From positions 1-64,000 of the forward strand of contig CAIQBG010000024.1 in the NCBI GenBank assembly GCA_903870055.1: a stretch of DNA of 64,000 bases, written 5' to 3'. Shown piece by piece: positions 48,377 through 58,563 of the stretch (position 1 is the first letter of the stretch; each line of letters opens with the position of its first letter). The notes beneath the pieces were generated by a model. That model had not been told where the DNA came from. It saw nothing but the letters and a program-made list of their open reading frames with translations, and searched no databases. The DNA is from an uncultured Pseudomonadota bacterium. GTDB lineage: Bacteria > Pseudomonadota > Gammaproteobacteria > Burkholderiales > Rhodocyclaceae. A program made the translations under genes and the position numbers.

Positions 48377-50997
48377 CGTTCAGCAACCCAGGCATTGACC
48401 GAAGACAAAGCGTTCGCCAGATTGGCTGGCTGTGTACCACCTGCCTGGGCCATATCCGGACGGCCACCGCCCTTGCCACCGACTTGACCGGCAACAAAGT
48501 TGACGAGTTCACCGGCCTTGAAGCGGTTTGTCAGATCAGCGGTAACGCCCGCAATGACAGAAACCTTTTCACCTTCGGCAACACCCAGCACGATGACCGC
48601 CGACTTGAGCTGATCCTTCAGCTGATCCAGCGTTTCACGTAATGCAGAACCACTGACGCCTTCCAACTTAACAGCCAGCACGGAAACACCATTGACGGTC
48701 TGCGCCTGGCTTGCCAGGTCACCACCTTGAGCCGCAGCCAGTTTGGATTGCAAACGGGCGACTTCTTTTTCCTGAACCTTGATACCTTCCAGCACGGCAG
48801 CAATACGCGCTGGTGCTTCCGCTGGTTTACATTTCACCAAGCCCGCAATTTCATTAAGCGCCTGACGACGGAACTGTACGGCTGCCAAAGCGTAATCACC
48901 CGTGAGTGCTTCAATACGACGCACGCCAGCGGCAACCCCAGATTCGGCAATGATCGTAAATAGACCGATATCGCCTGTGCGGGTTACGTGTGTACCCCCA
49001 CATAACTCACGCGAGGTGCCGATATCCAGTACACGTACAGTATCGCCATATTTTTCACCGAAGAGCATCATGGCACCAAGACGCTGTGCATCTTCAATAC
49101 CCATCTCCCGAGCTTCGCTCGGCAGATTACGCATAATCTCGCGGTTAACAATATCTTCTACCGTACAAATCTGCTCGGCGGTCATCGGCGCGTTGTGCGC
49201 AAAGTCAAAGCGGGTCTTCTCGGCATCAACCAGAGAGCCCTTCTGTTGCACATGTTCACCCAGCACTTCGCGCAAAGCTTTGTGCATCAGGTGTGTGGCC
49301 GAGTGGTTACGCATGGTGCGCTCACGATCAACCACATTCACAGAGGCCTGAACGGTGTTGCCAACCGTCAGTGAACCTTCACGCAGCGTGCCATGATGCC
49401 CAAAGACCTGCGGCTGGATCTTCTGGGTATCTTCCACCAGAAACTCGCCGTGTGCGGACTTCAACACACCGCTATCGCCCACCTGACCACCGGATTCGGC
49501 ATAGAACGGCGTCTGATCCAGAACGACGACACCGGCATCACCGGCCTTCAGTTCATTAACGGCAACGCCATCACGGTACAGCGCCACCACATTGGCTTCA
49601 ACCGCCATGTGGTCGTAACCTTCAAAGCGCGTTTGCGGGCCTTCATAGACCAACGCCGCTGCCATATGGAATTTGCCGGCTGCACGCGCCTGTTCGCGCT
49701 GGCGCCGCATTGCCGTGTCAAAGCCGGCTTCGTCGACATTCAGCTCACGCTCACGACAAACGTCAGCCGTTAGATCCAGCGGGAAGCCATAGGTATCGTG
49801 CAGTTTGAAAGCGATATCGCCATCCAGCACGCCGCCTGTAGGCAAACTACCCAAAGCACCGTCCAGAATTTCCATGCCATGCGCGATGGTTTCGAAAAAG
49901 CGTTCTTCTTCCAGACGCAGAATATCAGTGACGCGCTGTTCAGCACGGGCAAGTTCCGGATAGGCTTCACCCATCTCGGCAACCAGCGCTGATACCAGCG
50001 TATTAAAGAAGGGCGTACGCGCACCGAGCTTGTAGCCATGACGAATCGCACGGCGGACGATACGGCGCAGCACATAACCACGACCTTCGTTACCCGGAAT
50101 AACGCCATCCACAATCAGGAATGCACAAGCACGAATGTGATCGGCAATGACTTTTAGAGAGGCCGCATCAATCGTCGCTTCACCACCGGCTACATGAACA
50201 GACTTCTGAGCCGCTGCGATTAGACTCTGGAAGAGGTCGATTTCGTAATTGCTGTGTACATGCTGCAGCACGGCGGCAATACGCTCAAGACCCATACCGG
50301 TATCCACGCAGGGACGTGGCAGCGGATGCAGGACACCCGCTTCATCACGGTTGAACTGCATGAACACCAGATTCCAGATCTCGATGTAACGATCACCGTC
50401 TTCTTCTGCCGATCCCGGTGGGCCACCCCAGATGTCTGCACCATGGTCGTAAAAGATTTCCGTACACGGACCACAAGGGCCGGTGTCCGCCATTTGCCAG
50501 AAGTTGTCTGATGCGTAGCGGGCACCCTTGTTGTCTCCGATGCGGATGATGCGCTCTTTCGGCACACCGACTTCGTTAGCCCAGATGTCGTAGGCTTCGT
50601 CATCTTCCTGGTAAACCGTGACCCAGAGCTTTTCTTTGGGCAGACCGTAAACACCTGTCAGCAGTTCCCAGGCAAAGTTAATCGCATCACGCTTGAAATA
50701 ATCGCCAAAGCTGAAGTTGCCCAGCATTTCAAAGAAGGTGTGATGACGTGCGGTATAGCCGACATTTTCCAGGTCGTTGTGCTTGCCACCGGCACGCACA
50801 CTACGCTGTGACGAGGTCGCACGCGTGTACGGACGTTTGTCCTGACCTAAAAACACATCCTTGAACTGAACCATCCCCGAGTTAGTGAAAAGCAAGGTTG
50901 GGTCGTTTCCCGGAACCAGCGAACTGGAGGGCACAATCGTATGCCCTTTTGATTCGTAGAAACGGAGAAACTTTTCCCGGATTTCGGCGCTTTTCAT
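48373..50997 (-). CDS. alaS: Alanine-tRNA ligase
   Basis: Charges tRNA-Ala. The 874-residue protein has the class II catalytic domain ([49 protein letters not shown]), the editing domain with [16 protein letters not shown] and [15 protein letters not shown] zinc motifs, and the C-terminal oligomerisation/C-Ala domain ([12 protein letters not shown]). Length and all three parts are normal. The gene is read leftward; a small exported-protein gene follows with a four-base overlap. Confidence 0.97.
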   Translation of the reverse strand: MKSAEIREKFLRFYESKGHTIVPSSSLVPGNDPTLLFTNSGMVQFKDVFLGQDKRPYTRATSSQRSVRAGGKHNDLENVGYTARHHTFFEMLGNFSFGDYFKRDAINFAWELLTGVYGLPKEKLWVTVYQEDDEAYDIWANEVGVPKERIIRIGDNKGARYASDNFWQMADTGPCGPCTEIFYDHGADIWGGPPGSAEEDGDRYIEIWNLVFMQFNRDEAGVLHPLPRPCVDTGMGLERIAAVLQHVHSNYEIDLFQSLIAAAQKSVHVAGGEATIDAASLKVIADHIRACAFLIVDGVIPGNEGRGYVLRRIVRRAIRHGYKLGARTPFFNTLVSALVAEMGEAYPELARAEQRVTDILRLEEERFFETIAHGMEILDGALGSLPTGGVLDGDIAFKLHDTYGFPLDLTADVCRERELNVDEAGFDTAMRRQREQARAAGKFHMAAALVYEGPQTRFEGYDHMAVEANVVALYRDGVAVNELKAGDAGVVVLDQTPFYAESGGQVGDSGVLKSAHGEFLVEDTQKIQPQVFGHHGTLREGSLTVGNTVQASVNVVDRERTMRNHSATHLMHKALREVLGEHVQQKGSLVDAEKTRFDFAHNAPMTAEQICTVEDIVNREIMRNLPSEAREMGIEDAQRLGAMMLFGEKYGDTVRVLDIGTSRELCGGTHVTRTGDIGLFTIIAESGVAAGVRRIEALTGDYALAAVQFRRQALNEIAGLVKCKPAEAPARIAAVLEGIKVQEKEVARLQSKLAAAQGGDLASQAQTVNGVSVLAVKLEGVSGSALRETLDQLKDQLKSAVIVLGVAEGEKVSVIAGVTADLTNRFKAGELVNFVAGQVGGKGGGRPDMAQAGGTQPANLANALSSVNAWVAER

Positions 50998-51040
50998 AAC
51001 GGGGTGGTCCTAATGCTTATGCTGGTAAATGAACAGATGA

Positions 51041-52324
51041 TTATTTGCGACGTGCCTTGCCGGTGCTCGCAACGGTTGGCAGTGGCTTGTAAACAGCCTG
51101 TCCGCGAGCAACAGCGTTATCCAAAGCAGATTTGGCTGATTTCTTACCCATGAAGACTGCTTCCATTTCTTCATCAACAATCTGGCGCAACTGCGGATTC
51201 AGTGAAATCCAGCCTACGGTGGCGCCCGAAGCAGCAGGCTTCATGACATTTGCCAGACCCAGATCCTGCGCTTGCAGGTCATCACGCAGCAGCTTACTTT
51301 GCGCACCTGCTTGTGCAGCTGGCGTCAACGGCAAGAAACCGCCCTGACGAGCAATTGTCAATTGTGTTTGCGGTGTCAGCGTGTACTCGAGGAACTTGGC
51401 AGCAGCTTTGTACTCTTCCTTCGCATGACCTTGGCCAACCCATATTGCAGCACCAGCCGCCAGCGTATTGAAAGGTGCGCCTGCATTGTCATCAATCACA
51501 GGCAACGAACCCACACCGAAATCAAACTTCTTGCTGGCTTGCAATTCGGTGATCAATTCACTATTCGTGGTGATCATCGCACACTCGCCATTGACGAAAT
51601 GCGCATCTGCTTCGTTATTGCGGCCAAAGCTCGTGAAGTATTCAGTTTTGTACCAGGATGTCAGGCGTGCCAGATGGCGCACCTGAATCAGCGTATTGAA
51701 GGCGAGTTTGCCGTCAGGCGTAACTGTTTGCGCACCCGCCCAGGCTGAGACGTTATCAATGTGAACCCAAACCGGCCATGACGTGGTGTACTCACAATTT
51801 GTCGCATGAGCTGCGTCAATCTTGCCAGACATATCCTGCATTTCTTCCCAGGTCTTCGGCGCCTTATTAGGGTCTAAGCCTGCGGCCTTGAAGATGGCTT
51901 TGTTCCAGAACAGCACGGGCGTTGTAAAGGCAACCGGCAGCGCCTGCACCTGATTGTTCACGGTAACAGCGTTGCGTAGTGGCTCAGCGATGGTTTTAGG
52001 ATTGAATTTAACCTTGTTATCAGCCAACAGTTTTTCAACGGAGACATACGCATCCGGATTGTTCAGGTATTTGGCCAGATCGACACGGGTTGCCAGATTC
52101 AGGATCGAAGGCTTGCCATTCGGTGCACGTTTAACAAGCTGAACGTCAACGTCTTTGTTGCTCTCATTGAAGCGACTGACCAGTTGTTGGAGCTCTTTAG
52201 CATGCTGGCCTTCAAGCTGGTGCGCCAGCGTCAGTTCGGTTTTGGCAAAAGCGGCACTCACCGGTAGCAACAGCGTCAACAATAACGATGAGCGACGTAC
52301 AAAAGCGGTATTTGCTTGAAACAT
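51041..52324 (-). CDS. ugpB: UgpB-like glycerol-3-phosphate ABC transporter binding protein
   Basis: A 427-residue periplasmic binding protein with a signal peptide ([18 protein letters not shown]). The mature part resembles UgpB ([66 protein letters not shown]), which captures glycerol-3-phosphate or its diesters. No ugpA, ugpE or ugpC genes lie next to it: alaS follows and a helicase gene is divergent. ATG 52324 puts the signal at the N-terminus; the upstream extension is rejected. Confidence 0.88.
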   Translation of the reverse strand: MFQANTAFVRRSSLLLTLLLPVSAAFAKTELTLAHQLEGQHAKELQQLVSRFNESNKDVDVQLVKRAPNGKPSILNLATRVDLAKYLNNPDAYVSVEKLLADNKVKFNPKTIAEPLRNAVTVNNQVQALPVAFTTPVLFWNKAIFKAAGLDPNKAPKTWEEMQDMSGKIDAAHATNCEYTTSWPVWVHIDNVSAWAGAQTVTPDGKLAFNTLIQVRHLARLTSWYKTEYFTSFGRNNEADAHFVNGECAMITTNSELITELQASKKFDFGVGSLPVIDDNAGAPFNTLAAGAAIWVGQGHAKEEYKAAAKFLEYTLTPQTQLTIARQGGFLPLTPAAQAGAQSKLLRDDLQAQDLGLANVMKPAASGATVGWISLNPQLRQIVDEEMEAVFMGKKSAKSALDNAVARGQAVYKPLPTVASTGKARRK

Positions 52325-52436
52325 GGTCGGAGTCCTTAATAGCTTGAAGACGATGCGATGCAAATTGCACGGGTCAATCTGCGCCAAAACCCTGAATTAT
52401 ACGGATTTAAGGGCAAAATCTGGCATTTTGGCTGTG

Positions 52437-52442
52437 TATAAT
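52437..52442 (+). promoter_or_regulatory. Consensus -10, 6 nt before helicase ATG
   Basis: TATAAT followed by CAGCCC and ATG. With transcription starting about 7 nt after the hexamer, the mRNA would begin at the A of the start codon. No ribosome-binding site and no clear -35 are present. Confidence 0.5.
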
Positions 52443-52448
52443 CAGCCC

Positions 52449-54020
52449 ATGACTGAATTGATTGCGGAAGATACACCGCCGACCCCGACATTTGCCGAAT
52501 TGGGTCTTGATCCTGCCATCGTGCGGGCTATTACCGATACTGGTTACACTACACCCACCCCCATTCAGGCTGCCGCAATTCCTGCAGTCATGGGTGGCCG
52601 TGACCTAAAAGCTTGTGCCCAAACAGGTACCGGCAAAACGGCGGCTTTCAGCCTCCCTCTGCTACAGCGCCTGCTACCGCATGCCAACAGTAGCACCTCA
52701 CCTGCCAAGCATCCCGTACGCGCGCTGATTCTGACGCCTACCCGCGAGCTGGCGATTCAGGTTTATGACAATCTTAAAGAATATGGCAAGTATCTGCCCT
52801 ACCGCATTGCCTGCGTTTACGGCGGTACGGATATCAAACCCCAGATCGCCGAACTGAAGCTGGGTGTGGAATTTCTGGTGGCAACCCCGGGTCGTTTTCT
52901 GGATCTGGTTGAACAAAAAGCCGTTACCCTGAATTCGGTTCAAGCCTTAGTCCTGGATGAAGCCGACCGGATGCTGGACATGGGATTTATTCCAGACATC
53001 CAGCGCATCCTGAATCTCCTGCCTAAAACGCGCCAGGGTCTGCTCTTCTCTGCAACCTTCTCTACCGAAATCCAGCGGCTGGCCGACACCATGCTGCAAA
53101 ACCCTGAGTACATCGAGGTTGCCAAGCGCAATAGCGTCTCCGATACGATTACCCATCAGGTACACCCGGTAGCCGAATCCCGCAAGATGGCGTTACTGGT
53201 CAACCTGCTACGCACCGGCACCATGAATCAGGCGCTGGTTTTCGTACGCACCAAACAAGGCTGCAGCCGTCTGGCGCGAGCCCTACACCATGCTGGCATC
53301 AAGACCGATGCCATTCATGGCGACAAATCACAATCAGAACGAATGAAGGCGTTAAGTGCTTTCAAAGCAGGCGAAATGCAGGCATTGGTGGCCACCGATG
53401 TTGCAGCTCGAGGCATCGATATTGAAGAGCTGCCTTATGTTGTTAATTACGAGTTGCCGCATACGCCGGAAGATTACGTCCACCGCATCGGCCGCACCGG
53501 CCGCGCTGGTAATCTGGGCAATGCGCTGTCACTGGTCTGCGCAGACGAAACCGGATACCTGGCCGATATTGAAAAACTGATCAACAAGCCGATCACTCAG
53601 ATTGTCGTCCCGGGCTTCGAGCCGGAAGATGATTGGTGTTATCCGCCGTCCGGCAAAAAACGGGATCGCAGTGCGCTGAATTCAAGTCGAAGCACTGAAC
53701 GTAACGAACGGACCCCTCGAGAAGGCCGCCCGACACAGCGGCCTGAACGGGGTTCGGAATATGCCGTTCGCGGTTCGGAGCACACCACGCGTCGCACTGA
53801 GCGTACTGATCGCCCGCAACAGGATCGATCACGCAGCCATTACACACCTAAGCCGACAACGGTTGCTGCCGATGGATTTGATTTCAACAAGCCTTATGAA
53901 TCAGCGCCCAGCAGCACGGTTGAAACAACGAATAGCGTTACCCAAGCAGCCACACCAACTCGCCGTCCTGGCAAAATGGTAGCAGCCCTGCTGGGCGGCA
54001 TTAAAAAGCCCCAAACTTAA
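52449..54020 (+). CDS. rhlE: DEAD-box ATP-dependent RNA helicase (RhlE-like)
   Basis: A 523-residue RNA helicase. All core motifs are seen: a Q-motif region ([27 protein letters not shown]), [10 protein letters not shown] (motif I), [20 protein letters not shown] ([13 protein letters not shown]), SAT, and the C-terminal [10 protein letters not shown]. After about residue 395 comes a basic, Arg/Glu/Thr-rich disordered tail ([17 protein letters not shown]) that likely binds RNA. The exact subfamily (RhlE, SrmB, DbpA) is a judgement from the core. ATG 52449 is used; an upstream frame has no similarity. Confidence 0.88.
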   Translation: MTELIAEDTPPTPTFAELGLDPAIVRAITDTGYTTPTPIQAAAIPAVMGGRDLKACAQTGTGKTAAFSLPLLQRLLPHANSSTSPAKHPVRALILTPTRELAIQVYDNLKEYGKYLPYRIACVYGGTDIKPQIAELKLGVEFLVATPGRFLDLVEQKAVTLNSVQALVLDEADRMLDMGFIPDIQRILNLLPKTRQGLLFSATFSTEIQRLADTMLQNPEYIEVAKRNSVSDTITHQVHPVAESRKMALLVNLLRTGTMNQALVFVRTKQGCSRLARALHHAGIKTDAIHGDKSQSERMKALSAFKAGEMQALVATDVAARGIDIEELPYVVNYELPHTPEDYVHRIGRTGRAGNLGNALSLVCADETGYLADIEKLINKPITQIVVPGFEPEDDWCYPPSGKKRDRSALNSSRSTERNERTPREGRPTQRPERGSEYAVRGSEHTTRRTERTDRPQQDRSRSHYTPKPTTVAADGFDFNKPYESAPSSTVETTNSVTQAATPTRRPGKMVAALLGGIKKPQT

Positions 54021-54037
54021 TATCAACGGAGTCGATC

Positions 54038-54601
54038 ATGGGTAACCGATTGAGCAAGATCGTGACACGCACGGGCGATAGCGGCACCACCGGCCTGGGA
54101 GATGGTTCCCGTGTTGGCAAGGACAGCCCGCGTATCGACATGCTGGGCGAGCTGGATGAACTGAACTCTTCCATCGGCGTGCTTCTTGCGGAAGCATTGC
54201 CAGAGCCCTGCGGTAACAAAATTCGCGAGTGCTTACTGACCGTACAGAACCACCTGTTTGATCTCGGTGGGGAAATCTGTATTCCGGGGCATAAGAGCAT
54301 TGGCGAAGATCATGTCACCATGCTCGAAGGTTGGGCCGAGGAATACAACGCCGAATTACCTGCGCTCAAGGAGTTCATCCTGCCTGGCGGCACACGCCCT
54401 GCAGCCATAGCGCATCTCTCCCGCACCATTTGCCGCCGTGCCGAGCGTTCAATCGTACATCTCGGTCATAACGAAGCGGTTTCGGTGCATGCCCGCCAAT
54501 ACCTGAACCGTTTATCGGATCTACTGTTTGTGCTGGGTCGCACGCTCAATCGTGCCGGCGGCCAAGGCGATATTCTCTGGAACAATACCCGCGGCCGCTA
54601 A
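54038..54601 (+). CDS. Cob(I)yrinic acid a,c-diamide adenosyltransferase, PduO type
   Basis: Forms the cobalt-carbon bond of adenosylcobalamin using ATP. The 187-residue protein has the PduO-type N-terminal motif SKIVTRTGDSGTTGLGDGSRVGKDSPRI (ATP binding), an ELDELNSSIGVLLAE helix, and FILPGGTRPAAIAHLSRTICRRAERSIV. A GGAG ribosome site precedes the ATG. It lies 17 bp after the helicase gene and is followed by a terminator, so the two are probably one unit. Cobalamin must be available to this organism. Confidence 0.94.
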   Translation: MGNRLSKIVTRTGDSGTTGLGDGSRVGKDSPRIDMLGELDELNSSIGVLLAEALPEPCGNKIRECLLTVQNHLFDLGGEICIPGHKSIGEDHVTMLEGWAEEYNAELPALKEFILPGGTRPAAIAHLSRTICRRAERSIVHLGHNEAVSVHARQYLNRLSDLLFVLGRTLNRAGGQGDILWNNTRGR

Positions 54602-54625
54602 TGAAGTCTTTATAGCGGCACCATG

Positions 54626-54655
54626 AAAAAAGCCCGGTGAGAACCGGGCTTTTTT
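54626..54655. terminator. Rho-independent terminator after the adenosyltransferase gene
   Basis: AAAAAAGCCCGGT-GAGA-ACCGGGCTTTTTT (54626-54655) has a 13-bp stem and works on both strands; the converging DAHP synthase gene ends at 54674. Confidence 0.93.
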
Positions 54656-54673
54656 GTTTATGCAACGTAACAA

Positions 54674-55765
54674 TTACTTGTCTGCGATTACCAGACGGCG
54701 TTGACGCACGCCTTCCGCCAACTGATCAAGCAGCTTGACGCTGTCTTCCCAGTTGATACAGGCATCAGTAATGCTCACGCCGTAATCTAGTGGCTTACCC
54801 GCCACCAGATCCTGACGGCCTGCATTGATATGCGACTCCACCATCACGCCCATGATGCGTTCTTCACCATTTGCCAGCTGTGCAGCCACATCGGTACTAA
54901 CTTCCATCTGACGCTGATATTCCTTGCGGCTATTGCCATGAGAGAAGTCAATCATCACACGTGCCGGAATGCCAGCTTTAGCCATATCGGTACAAGCCGC
55001 ATCAACGCTGGCCGCATCATAGTTAGGCTCTTTACCACCACGCAGAATCACATGGCAATCTTCATTGCCCAGCGTCTGCACAATGGCGGCATGGCCTGAT
55101 TTAGTGACTGATAGGAAGTGGTGTGGTGACTGTGCCGAACGAATGGCATCCAGCGCGATGCGCACATTGCCATCTGTACCATTCTTGAAGCCTACCGGGC
55201 ACGATAGACCCGAGGCCAATTCCCGGTGCACTTGCGACTCGGTTGTGCGGGCACCAATAGCACCCCAGCTGATCAGATCGCCCACGTACTGCGGCGTGAT
55301 CATATCCAGGAATTCCGTGGCACACGGGAGGCCAATGGTGTTTACATCGAGCAGCAGTTTGCGGGCGCGGCGTAGGCCTTCGTTAATGTCAAAGCTGTTG
55401 TCCAGATGCGGATCGTTGATCAGCCCTTTCCAACCCACCGTTGTGCGCGGCTTCTCAAAATAAACGCGCATCACAATCAAAAGATCATCGGATAGACGTT
55501 CTGCTTCAACTGCCAGGCGGCGTGCATAATCCAGCGCCATTTCCGGTTCGTGAATCGAGCAAGGCCCAATCACAACCACCAGACGATCGTCCGCGCCATG
55601 CAGCACGCGGTGAATACCATGACGTGCCGCCGTAACGCGTTGTGCCACAGGCGCGCTCACCGGGAAAGCATTCAGCACACTGGACGGCGGCGCCAACTCA
55701 CTGATAGCGCCAATGCGTACATCATCGGTGCTGGTCTGGGTCGTTGTGTTTCTAGTTTCAACCAT
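54674..55765 (-). CDS. 3-deoxy-7-phosphoheptulonate synthase (class I, AroFGH type)
   Basis: First step of the shikimate pathway: condenses phosphoenolpyruvate and erythrose-4-phosphate. The 363-residue class I enzyme has VVIGPCSIHEPEMALDYARRL, YFEKPRTTVGWKGLINDPHLD, GARTTESQVHRELASGLSCPVGFKNGTDGN and MIDFSHGNSRK, all AroF/G/H signatures. Which aromatic amino acid inhibits it cannot be read. ATG 55765 is preferred over 55771 because it places AGGGA at 6 nt. Confidence 0.94.
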   Translation of the reverse strand: MVETRNTTTQTSTDDVRIGAISELAPPSSVLNAFPVSAPVAQRVTAARHGIHRVLHGADDRLVVVIGPCSIHEPEMALDYARRLAVEAERLSDDLLIVMRVYFEKPRTTVGWKGLINDPHLDNSFDINEGLRRARKLLLDVNTIGLPCATEFLDMITPQYVGDLISWGAIGARTTESQVHRELASGLSCPVGFKNGTDGNVRIALDAIRSAQSPHHFLSVTKSGHAAIVQTLGNEDCHVILRGGKEPNYDAASVDAACTDMAKAGIPARVMIDFSHGNSRKEYQRQMEVSTDVAAQLANGEERIMGVMVESHINAGRQDLVAGKPLDYGVSITDACINWEDSVKLLDQLAEGVRQRRLVIADK

Positions 55766-55783
55766 GATCATTCCCTGAGAGTC

Positions 55784-57328
55784 TCAAACGCCTTCTTGCG
55801 GGTTAAGTTTTGCCGGTTCGTTGTGCAGGCGGTTTAAGGCATTAAGGTAAGCCTTCACCGAAGCAATGACGATATCGGTATCGGCACCACTGCCATTCAC
55901 CACACGACCACCCCTCGAAAGACGCACTGTTACGTCGCCCTGGGCATCCGTACCGGAAGTGATGTTATTCACTGAATACAGGAGCAATTCGCAACCCGTA
56001 TTAAGCACCGATTCAATCGCCTTGAAGGTGGCATCTACCGGACCAGAACCTGTGGACTCAGCTTTCTTCTCTTCTCCACCTACGGACAACGTCAAACGCG
56101 CCACAGGCACTTCGCCTGTTTCGGAAGTCACTTGCGAATAGGTGAGCTTGTAGTGTTCGGTTTCCGGCGTGACAGCTTCATCAGAAAGCAAAGCCTGAAG
56201 GTCTTCATCAAAGATCTCATGCTTCTTGTCGGCAAGCTCCTTGAAGCGGGCAAAAGCCGAGTTAAGCGCTTCTTCGCTTTCAAGCACTACACCAAGCTCG
56301 TTCAAACGCGACTTAAACGCATTGCGACCAGAATGCTTACCAAGCACAAGCTTGTTCTGCGACCAGCCCACATCTTCTGCACGCATGATCTCGTAGGTTT
56401 CGCGATGCTTGAGGACGCCATCCTGGTGAATGCCAGATTCGTGGGCAAATGCATTTGCACCAACTATCGCCTTGTTAGGCTGCACCGGGTAACCCGTAAT
56501 TTGCGAGATAAGTTTCGAGGCTGGCACGATCTGTGTGGCATCGATTCGTGTTTCTACCGGGAAGACATCGGCGCGCGTGCGTACCGCCATCACCACTTCT
56601 TCGAGCGATGCATTACCGGCACGCTCACCCAAGCCGTTAACCGTACATTCCACTTGACGGGCACCAGCGATCACTGCAGCCAAAGAATTGGCAACCGCCA
56701 AACCAAGATCGTTGTGGCAATGGACCGACCAGACCACTTTGTCCGAACCCGGCACACGCTCGATGAGCTGACGGATCGTTTCGGCGTACTGACCTGGGAC
56801 GTTGTAGCCCACGGTATCGGGCACATTCAGGGTGGTCGCACCGGCTTTGATGACGGCTTCGAAGACACGGCAGAGGAAATCAATATCCGAACGGCCGGCA
56901 TCTTCTGCCGAGAACTCCACATCGTCCGTGTATTCACGTGCCCAGCCAATAGCCTTCACTGCTTGCTCGACCACCTGATCCGGTGTCATGCGGAGTTTTT
57001 TCTCCATATGAATCGGGCTAGTAGCGATAAAGGTATGGACACGCTTGCGTGGTGCCGGGGCAATTGCCTCGCCCGCACGACGGATATCGTTTTCATTGGC
57101 GCGTGCCAATGAACAGATCGTCGATTCACGAATCACCTGAGCGATCGAGTTAATCGAATCAAAGTCACCCGGCGATGCAGCTGCAAAACCAGCCTCGATC
57201 ACATCCACGCGCATACGCTCCAACTGGCGTGCAACACGGATCTTCTCGTCCTTGGTCATTGAAGCACCCGGGCTCTGTTCGCCATCGCGCAAGGTGGTAT
57301 CAAAAATAATCAATTGGTCTTTTTTCAT
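55784..57328 (-). CDS. leuA: 2-isopropylmalate synthase
   Basis: First committed step of leucine synthesis. It has 514 residues: the catalytic TIM barrel with [17 protein letters not shown] at the start and [18 protein letters not shown] with [16 protein letters not shown] (zinc His motif) further on, then the C-terminal regulatory domain ([20 protein letters not shown]), which in this family binds leucine for feedback inhibition. A TAGGAG ribosome site precedes the ATG. Upstream lies a leader-peptide gene and a hairpin, indicating leucine-controlled attenuation. Confidence 0.96.
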   Translation of the reverse strand: MKKDQLIIFDTTLRDGEQSPGASMTKDEKIRVARQLERMRVDVIEAGFAAASPGDFDSINSIAQVIRESTICSLARANENDIRRAGEAIAPAPRKRVHTFIATSPIHMEKKLRMTPDQVVEQAVKAIGWAREYTDDVEFSAEDAGRSDIDFLCRVFEAVIKAGATTLNVPDTVGYNVPGQYAETIRQLIERVPGSDKVVWSVHCHNDLGLAVANSLAAVIAGARQVECTVNGLGERAGNASLEEVVMAVRTRADVFPVETRIDATQIVPASKLISQITGYPVQPNKAIVGANAFAHESGIHQDGVLKHRETYEIMRAEDVGWSQNKLVLGKHSGRNAFKSRLNELGVVLESEEALNSAFARFKELADKKHEIFDEDLQALLSDEAVTPETEHYKLTYSQVTSETGEVPVARLTLSVGGEEKKAESTGSGPVDATFKAIESVLNTGCELLLYSVNNITSGTDAQGDVTVRLSRGGRVVNGSGADTDIVIASVKAYLNALNRLHNEPAKLNPQEGV

Positions 57329-57386
57329 GTCAGGCTCCTACGGGCGAGGCAATTTGTGTGCCCATGCCCTAAATCAAAATCGGGGT

Positions 57387-57404
57387 TCCGGCTAAGGCGC
57401 CGGA
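57387..57404 (-). terminator. Candidate attenuator hairpin upstream of leuA
   Basis: Read leftward: TCCGGC-GCCTTA-GCCGGA, a 6-bp G+C-rich stem with a 6-nt loop, then the T-rich ATTTTGATTT. It lies 26 nt after the leader-peptide stop and 58 nt before leuA. The alternative pairing of GGCGC in the leader codons with GCGCC at the start of this hairpin would break it, as attenuation requires. Confidence 0.5.
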
Positions 57405-57430
57405 TCAGTCATGGCAATGCGAGTGGGGGT

Positions 57431-57565
57431 TTATAGTGTGCGCGCCACGCGCAGCAGCGGCCGTGCACCCAGCAGCAGATGCAGCCAATAAGTCGCGCGG
57501 CCACCCGAGGACACCTTGAGAGTGCCAGTGGCATTAGCGAAAAGAATCATAAACATTGCAGACAT
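57431..57565 (-). CDS. leuL: Leucine-rich leader peptide of leuA (candidate leuL)
   Basis: A 44-codon reading frame read from ATG 57565 to TAA at 57433-57431. The product begins MSAMFMILFANATGT and ends WLHLLLGARPLLRVARTL. Nine of 44 residues are leucine; codons 28-38 (57484-57452) contain six, including a LLL run. A ribosome starved of leucyl-tRNA would stall there. The frame sits between a strong promoter and a hairpin before leuA, the arrangement of leucine attenuators. Because it is short it could be overlooked by gene finders. No Shine-Dalgarno sequence; it appears leaderless. Confidence 0.75.
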   Translation of the reverse strand: MSAMFMILFANATGTLKVSSGGRATYWLHLLLGARPLLRVARTL

Positions 57566-57572
57566 GGGTTGT

Positions 57573-57601
57573 AATATAAGCCCTAGAAGGGTCTCTGGCA
57601 A
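57573..57601 (-). promoter_or_regulatory. Sigma70-type promoter for the leuA leader
   Basis: TTGCCA (57601-57596), a 17-bp spacer and TATATT (57578-57573): five of six consensus bases in each hexamer with ideal spacing. The -10 ends 7 nt before the leader ATG, so transcription would start at or next to it. This is the best promoter match in the window. Confidence 0.75.
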
Positions 57602-57650
57602 TTGTTTTTGCCTATAAGTTCAATAGCTTCTGAATCAGAGAGCACTTGCC

Positions 57651-58193
57651 ATGACATTGAATGCCAAACAGTCCATCTTGCTGATCGTTGACCTGCAGGA
57701 ACGCCTTTTGCCCGCAATTGACGGTGGACAAGCCATTATCAACCAGACCGCCTGGCTGATCGGCGTTGCACGCGAATTGGGTGTGCCTGTCATCGCTACC
57801 GAACAATACCCATTGGGATTAGGTTCGTCTGCGCCCCAGATTGCCGATTTACTCCTGCCCGGCGAACTTGTGGAAAAAACCCATTTTTCTGCGGTAGCTG
57901 AAGGCAATCTGCTCAGCCACCCCCATGGCAATCGCCTCCAATGGGTGGTTTGTGGCACTGAGTCTCATGTCTGTGTGCAGCAGACCGTTCTGGATCTATT
58001 AGCCGCTGGCCGCCAGGTTGCCGTAGTGGAAGAGGCCGTTGGTTCCAGAAAGCCCGGTGATACAGCGCTGGCATTACAGCGTATGCGCCAGCATGGCGCT
58101 GATATCGTTTCCCGGGAGATGGTCGCGTTTGAATGGCTAGGCAAAGCCAACACCCCCGAGTTTCGCACTGTCCTTAAGGACTTTATCCGCTAA
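57651..58193 (+). CDS. Isochorismatase-family hydrolase
   Basis: A 180-residue cysteine hydrolase. ILLIVDLQERLLPAI holds the catalytic Asp, VVCGTESHVCVQQTVLDLLAAG the nucleophile Cys (near residue 111) and oxyanion turn, and a Lys (VEKTHFSAV) lies between them, matching the Asp-Lys-Cys triad of the YcaC/nicotinamidase-like group. Substrate unknown. It is divergent from the leuA leader, with a GAGAG ribosome site before the ATG. Confidence 0.9.
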   Translation: MTLNAKQSILLIVDLQERLLPAIDGGQAIINQTAWLIGVARELGVPVIATEQYPLGLGSSAPQIADLLLPGELVEKTHFSAVAEGNLLSHPHGNRLQWVVCGTESHVCVQQTVLDLLAAGRQVAVVEEAVGSRKPGDTALALQRMRQHGADIVSREMVAFEWLGKANTPEFRTVLKDFIR

Positions 58194-58210
58194 AGACTAA
58201 ACCGACGGCA

Positions 58211-58525
58211 TCACAAGGCAGCGAACCCCTCATCAACTTCCCGCTGCGCGGTTGGCCGGATCACACGTGCTACTTCCTGGCCGTCTTTTACAAAAATCAA
58301 TGCCGGCCAGAGTTTCACGGTGAAGCTACGCCCCAAGCGCCTGCCCTTACCGTCTTCCAGGCGGATATGCCGCACATCAGGGTATCGTTTCAGCGCATCT
58401 GCAATGAGTGGTTGAGCCGCCTGACAATGCGGACATTCATTGATACCAAATTCAAGCAACACCGCGCCGCGCATGGCGTCGACTTCGTCACGGCTTGGCT
58501 CAGTCGAAAAGGGAACTGGGGGCAT
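58211..58525 (-). CDS. Thioredoxin-like protein with CPHC active site
   Basis: A 104-residue single-domain thioredoxin fold. AVLLEFGINECPHCQAAQPLIADAL has a CPHC motif (the DsbA/glutaredoxin-type dipeptide rather than CGPC), and KLWPALIFVKDGQEVARV holds the cis-Pro and the last strands. There is no signal peptide, so it is probably cytoplasmic. An AGGAG ribosome site precedes the ATG. It converges with the isochorismatase-like gene and is divergent from the U32 gene. Confidence 0.88.
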   Translation of the reverse strand: MPPVPFSTEPSRDEVDAMRGAVLLEFGINECPHCQAAQPLIADALKRYPDVRHIRLEDGKGRRLGRSFTVKLWPALIFVKDGQEVARVIRPTAQREVDEGFAAL

Positions 58526-58550
58526 AGCGCACTCCTGGACAATGAAGCGA

Positions 58551-58556
58551 TATCAT
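58551..58556 (+). promoter_or_regulatory. -10-like hexamer 7 nt before the U32 gene ATG
   Basis: TATCAT (five of six consensus bases) followed by AACGCCC and ATG. No Shine-Dalgarno sequence and no clear -35. Same arrangement as at rsmE and the leuA leader. Confidence 0.4.
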
Positions 58557-58563
58557 AACGCCC

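Noticed and set aside
56132-57112. 326-codon plus-strand frame inside leuA
   Set aside because: Antisense of a clear leuA; its product has no recognisable motif.
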